The notes beneath the pieces are model-generated. The model was not told the DNA's origin. It did no database searches and saw nothing but the letters and a program-made list of their open reading frames with translations. This document shows, piece after piece, positions 61,133 to 64,000 of a DNA stretch of 64,000 nt. A program made the position numbers and the translations under genes. The stretch is from Yokenella regensburgei ATCC 49455 (GTDB taxonomy: Bacteria; Pseudomonadota; Gammaproteobacteria; Enterobacterales; Enterobacteriaceae). Numbering within the stretch: position 1 is the first letter of the stretch; each line of letters begins with the position of its first letter. Location of the stretch: positions 41,509 through 105,508 of the forward strand of contig NZ_JMPS01000029.1 in assembly GCF_000735455.1 (NCBI RefSeq), written 5' to 3'.

Positions 61133-62557
61133 TCAGGGCTGATAGGTTCCCACGCCCAGGTCGTTCTCTTTACGGGTGCGGGCAATAACCGACTCCGGCG
61201 TTTCCACAACGCGCAGACCCATTTCATCCTCGGTACGCACCAGCTTGCCGCGCAAGGAGTTGGTGTAAACGTCGACAATCTCTACGTCCACAAACTTGCC
61301 GATCATCTCCGGGGTGCCTTCAAAGTTCACCACGCGGTTGTTCTCGGTGCGTCCTGAAAGCTCCATGATGCTCTTACGCGAGGTGCCTTCCACCAGAATA
61401 CGCTGGGTGGTGCCGAGCATACGACGGCTCCACGCCATCGCCTGCTGGTTGATGCGATCCTGCAGAATATACAGACGCTGCTTTTTCTCTTCTTCAGGCA
61501 CATCGTCCACCATATCGGCAGCCGGCGTCCCTGGACGGGCAGAGAAGACAAAGCTAAAGCTCACGTCGAAGTTGATCTCGGCAATCAGCTTCATGGTCTG
61601 TTCGAAGTCTTGGGTGGTTTCTCCCGGGAAGCCGACGATGAAGTCAGAGCTAATCTGAATATCCGGGCGCGCTTCGCGAAGCTTACGGATAGTGGCCTTG
61701 TACTCCAGTGCGGTGTGCGTACGGCTCATCAGGTTCAGTACGCGGTCGGAACCACTTTGCACCGGTAGATGCAGGAAGCTCACCAGCTCCGGGGTATCAC
61801 GATAGACATCGATAATGTCGTCGGTAAACTCGATCGGGTGGCTGGTGGTAAAGCGGATACGGTCGATGCCGTCGATAGCCGCGACCAGGCGCAGCAGTTC
61901 AGCGAAGGTGCCGATGCTACCGTCGTAGTTTTCGCCACGCCAGGCGTTGACGTTCTGGCCAAGCAGGTTAACTTCGCGCACGCCCTGTGCCGCCAGTTGA
62001 GCGATTTCAAACAGGATGTCGTCACTTGGACGGCTCACTTCTTCACCACGGGTGTAGGGAACCACGCAGTAGGTGCAATATTTGTTGCAGCCTTCCATGA
62101 TTGATACGAATGCGGTCGGGCCATCGGCGCGCGGTTCCGGCAGACGATCGAATTTTTCGATTTCCGGGAAGCTAATGTCGACGACCGGGCTGCGGGTGCC
62201 GCGCACGGCGTTAATCATCTCCGGCAAACGGTGCAGGGTTTGCGGCCCAAAGATGATATCGACGTAATGGGCGCGTTGCCGAATATGCTCGCCTTCCTGA
62301 GAAGCCACGCAGCCGCCAACGCCAATAATGATCTCCGGATTCTTCTCTTTGAGGAGCTTCCAGCGACCCAACTGATGGAAGACTTTCTCCTGAGCCTTCT
62401 CACGAATGGAGCAGGTGTTAAGCAGCAGCACATCCGCTTCTTCCGCCACTTCGGTGAGTTGGTACCCGTGGGTGGCATCCAGCAGATCGGCCATCTTTGA
62501 TGAATCGTATTCGTTCATCTGACAGCCCCAGGTTTTTATGTGGAGTTTTTTTGTCAT
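61133..62557 (-). CDS. miaB: tRNA-2-methylthio-N6-dimethylallyladenosine synthase MiaB
   Basis: Radical-SAM methylthiotransferase acting on A37 of tRNAs. The N-terminal domain carries an iron-sulfur site ([34 protein letters not shown]). The radical-SAM motif is in [18 protein letters not shown] near residues 154-171, and a C-terminal TRAM domain follows. It has 474 residues, as in E. coli. Divergent from ubiF. Confidence 0.97.
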   Translation of the reverse strand: MTKKLHIKTWGCQMNEYDSSKMADLLDATHGYQLTEVAEEADVLLLNTCSIREKAQEKVFHQLGRWKLLKEKNPEIIIGVGGCVASQEGEHIRQRAHYVDIIFGPQTLHRLPEMINAVRGTRSPVVDISFPEIEKFDRLPEPRADGPTAFVSIMEGCNKYCTYCVVPYTRGEEVSRPSDDILFEIAQLAAQGVREVNLLGQNVNAWRGENYDGSIGTFAELLRLVAAIDGIDRIRFTTSHPIEFTDDIIDVYRDTPELVSFLHLPVQSGSDRVLNLMSRTHTALEYKATIRKLREARPDIQISSDFIVGFPGETTQDFEQTMKLIAEINFDVSFSFVFSARPGTPAADMVDDVPEEEKKQRLYILQDRINQQAMAWSRRMLGTTQRILVEGTSRKSIMELSGRTENNRVVNFEGTPEMIGKFVDVEIVDVYTNSLRGKLVRTEDEMGLRVVETPESVIARTRKENDLGVGTYQP

Positions 62558-62730
62558 CGACTTGCTCGTGCTCAGTTAAAAGCCAGGAATGCAGGCCGCA
62601 TAGTGTAATGCTTTGCGGCGGGTGTGACCAGTCGCGGCCCGCCATTGATCGCGATGTCAGGTCACACTCTGGCCTCAAGCGAGTAAAAATCCGGTAAACT
62701 TAAGGTATTCGGGTTTAAGGACAAGTCACC

Positions 62731-63906
62731 ATGAGTAATCAACTAACGGATGTCGCCATTGTTGGGGGCGGGATGGTCGGGAGCGCACTGGCGCTGGGGC
62801 TGGCACAGCATGGTTTTGCGGTGACGGTTATCGAGCAGAGCGCGCCGCCGGAGTTTGACCCGCTGGCGCCGCCGGATGTGCGGATTTCGGCTATCAGCGC
62901 CGCCTCGGTCTCTTTGTTGAAAAGTCTTGGCGTGTGGGAGGCGGTGCGAGAGATGCGCAGTCACCCTTATCGCCGCCTCGAAACCTGGGAATGGGAAAAT
63001 GCCCATGTGGTGTTCGACGCTTCCGAGCTCAAGCTGCCGCTGTTGGGCCATATGGTGGAAAACCACGTTTTGCAACGCGCACTGTGGCAGGGACTGGCAG
63101 AACATCCGCAGGTGACGTTAAAAACGCCGGCTACGCTCACTTCGCTACTGCACGATGGCGAAATGCACCAACTGCTGTTTGCTGATGATACCGACCTTGC
63201 CGCGAAGCTGGTCATCGGCGCCGATGGCGCAACGTCTCAGGTGCGGCAGATGGCGGGGATTGGCATTCATGCCTGGCAATATCAACAGTCATGCATGCTG
63301 ATTACCGTGCAGTGCGAAGAGGATCCGGGTGACAGCACCTGGCAGCAGTTTACGCCGGAGGGGCCCCGGGCTTTCCTTCCGCTCTTTGATAACTGGGCAT
63401 CGCTGGTGTGGTATGACGCGCCTGCACGCATCCGCAAGCTTCAGACGCTGTCGATGGCGCAGCTGCAGCAGGAGATAGAACATGTCTTCCCGGCGCGTCT
63501 GGGACACGTGACGCCGATTGCCGCAGGTGCCTTTCCTCTGACCCGCCGCCATGCGCTGCAGTATGTCCAGCCCGGGCTTGCGCTGGTGGGGGATGCGGCG
63601 CACACCATTCACCCGCTGGCCGGGCAGGGCGTTAACCTTGGCTACCGTGACGTGGATGCTCTGCTGGACGTATTAACCAGCGCGCGCAGTCACGGAGAGG
63701 CCTGGCACAGCCATCATGTGCTTAAGCGCTACCAGACCCGGCGCATGGCAGATAATTACCTGATGCAGTCGGGGATGGATCTGTTCTATGCCGGGTTCAG
63801 TAATGATTTAGGTCCGGTGCGGGTTTTGCGTAATATCGGCCTGATGGCGGCGGAACGTGCGGGGGGACTGAAGCGTCAGGCGCTGAAGTATGCGCTAGGG
63901 CTGTAG
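62731..63906 (+). CDS. ubiF: 3-demethoxyubiquinol 3-hydroxylase UbiF
   Basis: Flavoprotein monooxygenase that hydroxylates the quinone ring in aerobic ubiquinone synthesis. The FAD motif is in VAIVGGGMVGSALALGLAQ near residues 8-26, and the second FAD motif in VGDAAHTIHPLAGQGVNLG. It has 391 residues, as in E. coli. The ATG has AAGGAC upstream. A minus-strand terminator follows beyond its stop. Confidence 0.96.
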   Translation: MSNQLTDVAIVGGGMVGSALALGLAQHGFAVTVIEQSAPPEFDPLAPPDVRISAISAASVSLLKSLGVWEAVREMRSHPYRRLETWEWENAHVVFDASELKLPLLGHMVENHVLQRALWQGLAEHPQVTLKTPATLTSLLHDGEMHQLLFADDTDLAAKLVIGADGATSQVRQMAGIGIHAWQYQQSCMLITVQCEEDPGDSTWQQFTPEGPRAFLPLFDNWASLVWYDAPARIRKLQTLSMAQLQQEIEHVFPARLGHVTPIAAGAFPLTRRHALQYVQPGLALVGDAAHTIHPLAGQGVNLGYRDVDALLDVLTSARSHGEAWHSHHVLKRYQTRRMADNYLMQSGMDLFYAGFSNDLGPVRVLRNIGLMAAERAGGLKRQALKYALGL

Positions 63907-63968
63907 CTCACCGATCCCCCTTACCTGATGTGTGAGGGGGAATTGAAAGCACAAATGCTAAAAACAAA

Positions 63969-63998
63969 AAAGCCCGCCGAAGCGAGCTTTTTGTTTTT
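63969..63998 (-). terminator. Terminator of a minus-strand unit entering from beyond the right edge
   Basis: On the minus strand AAAGCTCGC-TTCG-GCGGGCTTT forms a full stem (one U-G pair) followed by TTTGTTTT. The plus-strand RNA has a C-A mismatch, so the minus direction is favoured. In E. coli a tRNA operon (metT to glnX) ends here; that the same holds in this genome is inferred. Confidence 0.75.
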
Positions 63999-64000
63999 AA

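Overview
The window is a conserved piece of an Enterobacteriaceae chromosome. The proteins look like orthologues of Escherichia coli, but the gene content differs in places, which suggests a relative such as Enterobacter, Leclercia, Lelliottia or Klebsiella. I cannot fix the genus by eye. No prophage, insertion sequence, CRISPR array, rRNA or tRNA gene is seen.

Region 1 (1-17058) is the enterobactin locus. It holds the ferric-enterobactin receptor fepA (3' end cut by the window edge), the esterase fes, the MbtH-like ybdZ, the synthetase entF, the importer fepC-fepG-fepD, the exporter entS, the binding protein fepB, and entCEBA-entH. Three divergent intergenic regions carry Fur-box-like sequence. 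fepE, which sits between entF and fepC in E. coli, is absent. fepG carries a one-base frameshift that removes its normal C-terminus.

Region 2 (17055-24741) is the most variable part. A cassette of an M20 peptidase plus YjiG/YjiH-like membrane proteins lies between entH and cstA. cstA-ybdD (pyruvate/peptide uptake) follows. A RelE-type toxin with an XRE antitoxin sits where ybdH and ybdL would lie in E. coli. Then come ybdM (ParB-like) and ybdN (PAPS-reductase-like), which overlap.

Region 3 (24897-33811) carries ybdO, the redox genes dsbG, ahpC and ahpF, uspG, rnk, an alpha/beta hydrolase, rna and dcuC. The dsbG-ahpC gap holds an OxyR-like motif, a good promoter and a perfect intrinsic terminator, all well upstream of ahpC. 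The citrate-fermentation cluster found near rna in E. coli is missing here.

Region 4 (34131-52465) holds pagP, cspE, crcB, a full-length ybeM, tatE, the lipoate genes lipA and lipB with ybeF and ybeD, and the cell-shape/wall genes dacA, rlpA, mrdB and mrdA. It continues with rlmH, rsfS, cobC, nadD, holA, lptE and leuS.

Region 5 (52680-64000) holds ybeL, the glutamate/aspartate transporter gltIJKL, and lnt-corC-ybeY-ybeZ-miaB, with ubiF divergent. The gltI-gltJ gap matches the SroC sRNA position and contains an ERIC repeat. The window ends in a minus-strand terminator, probably of a transcription unit lying beyond the right edge.
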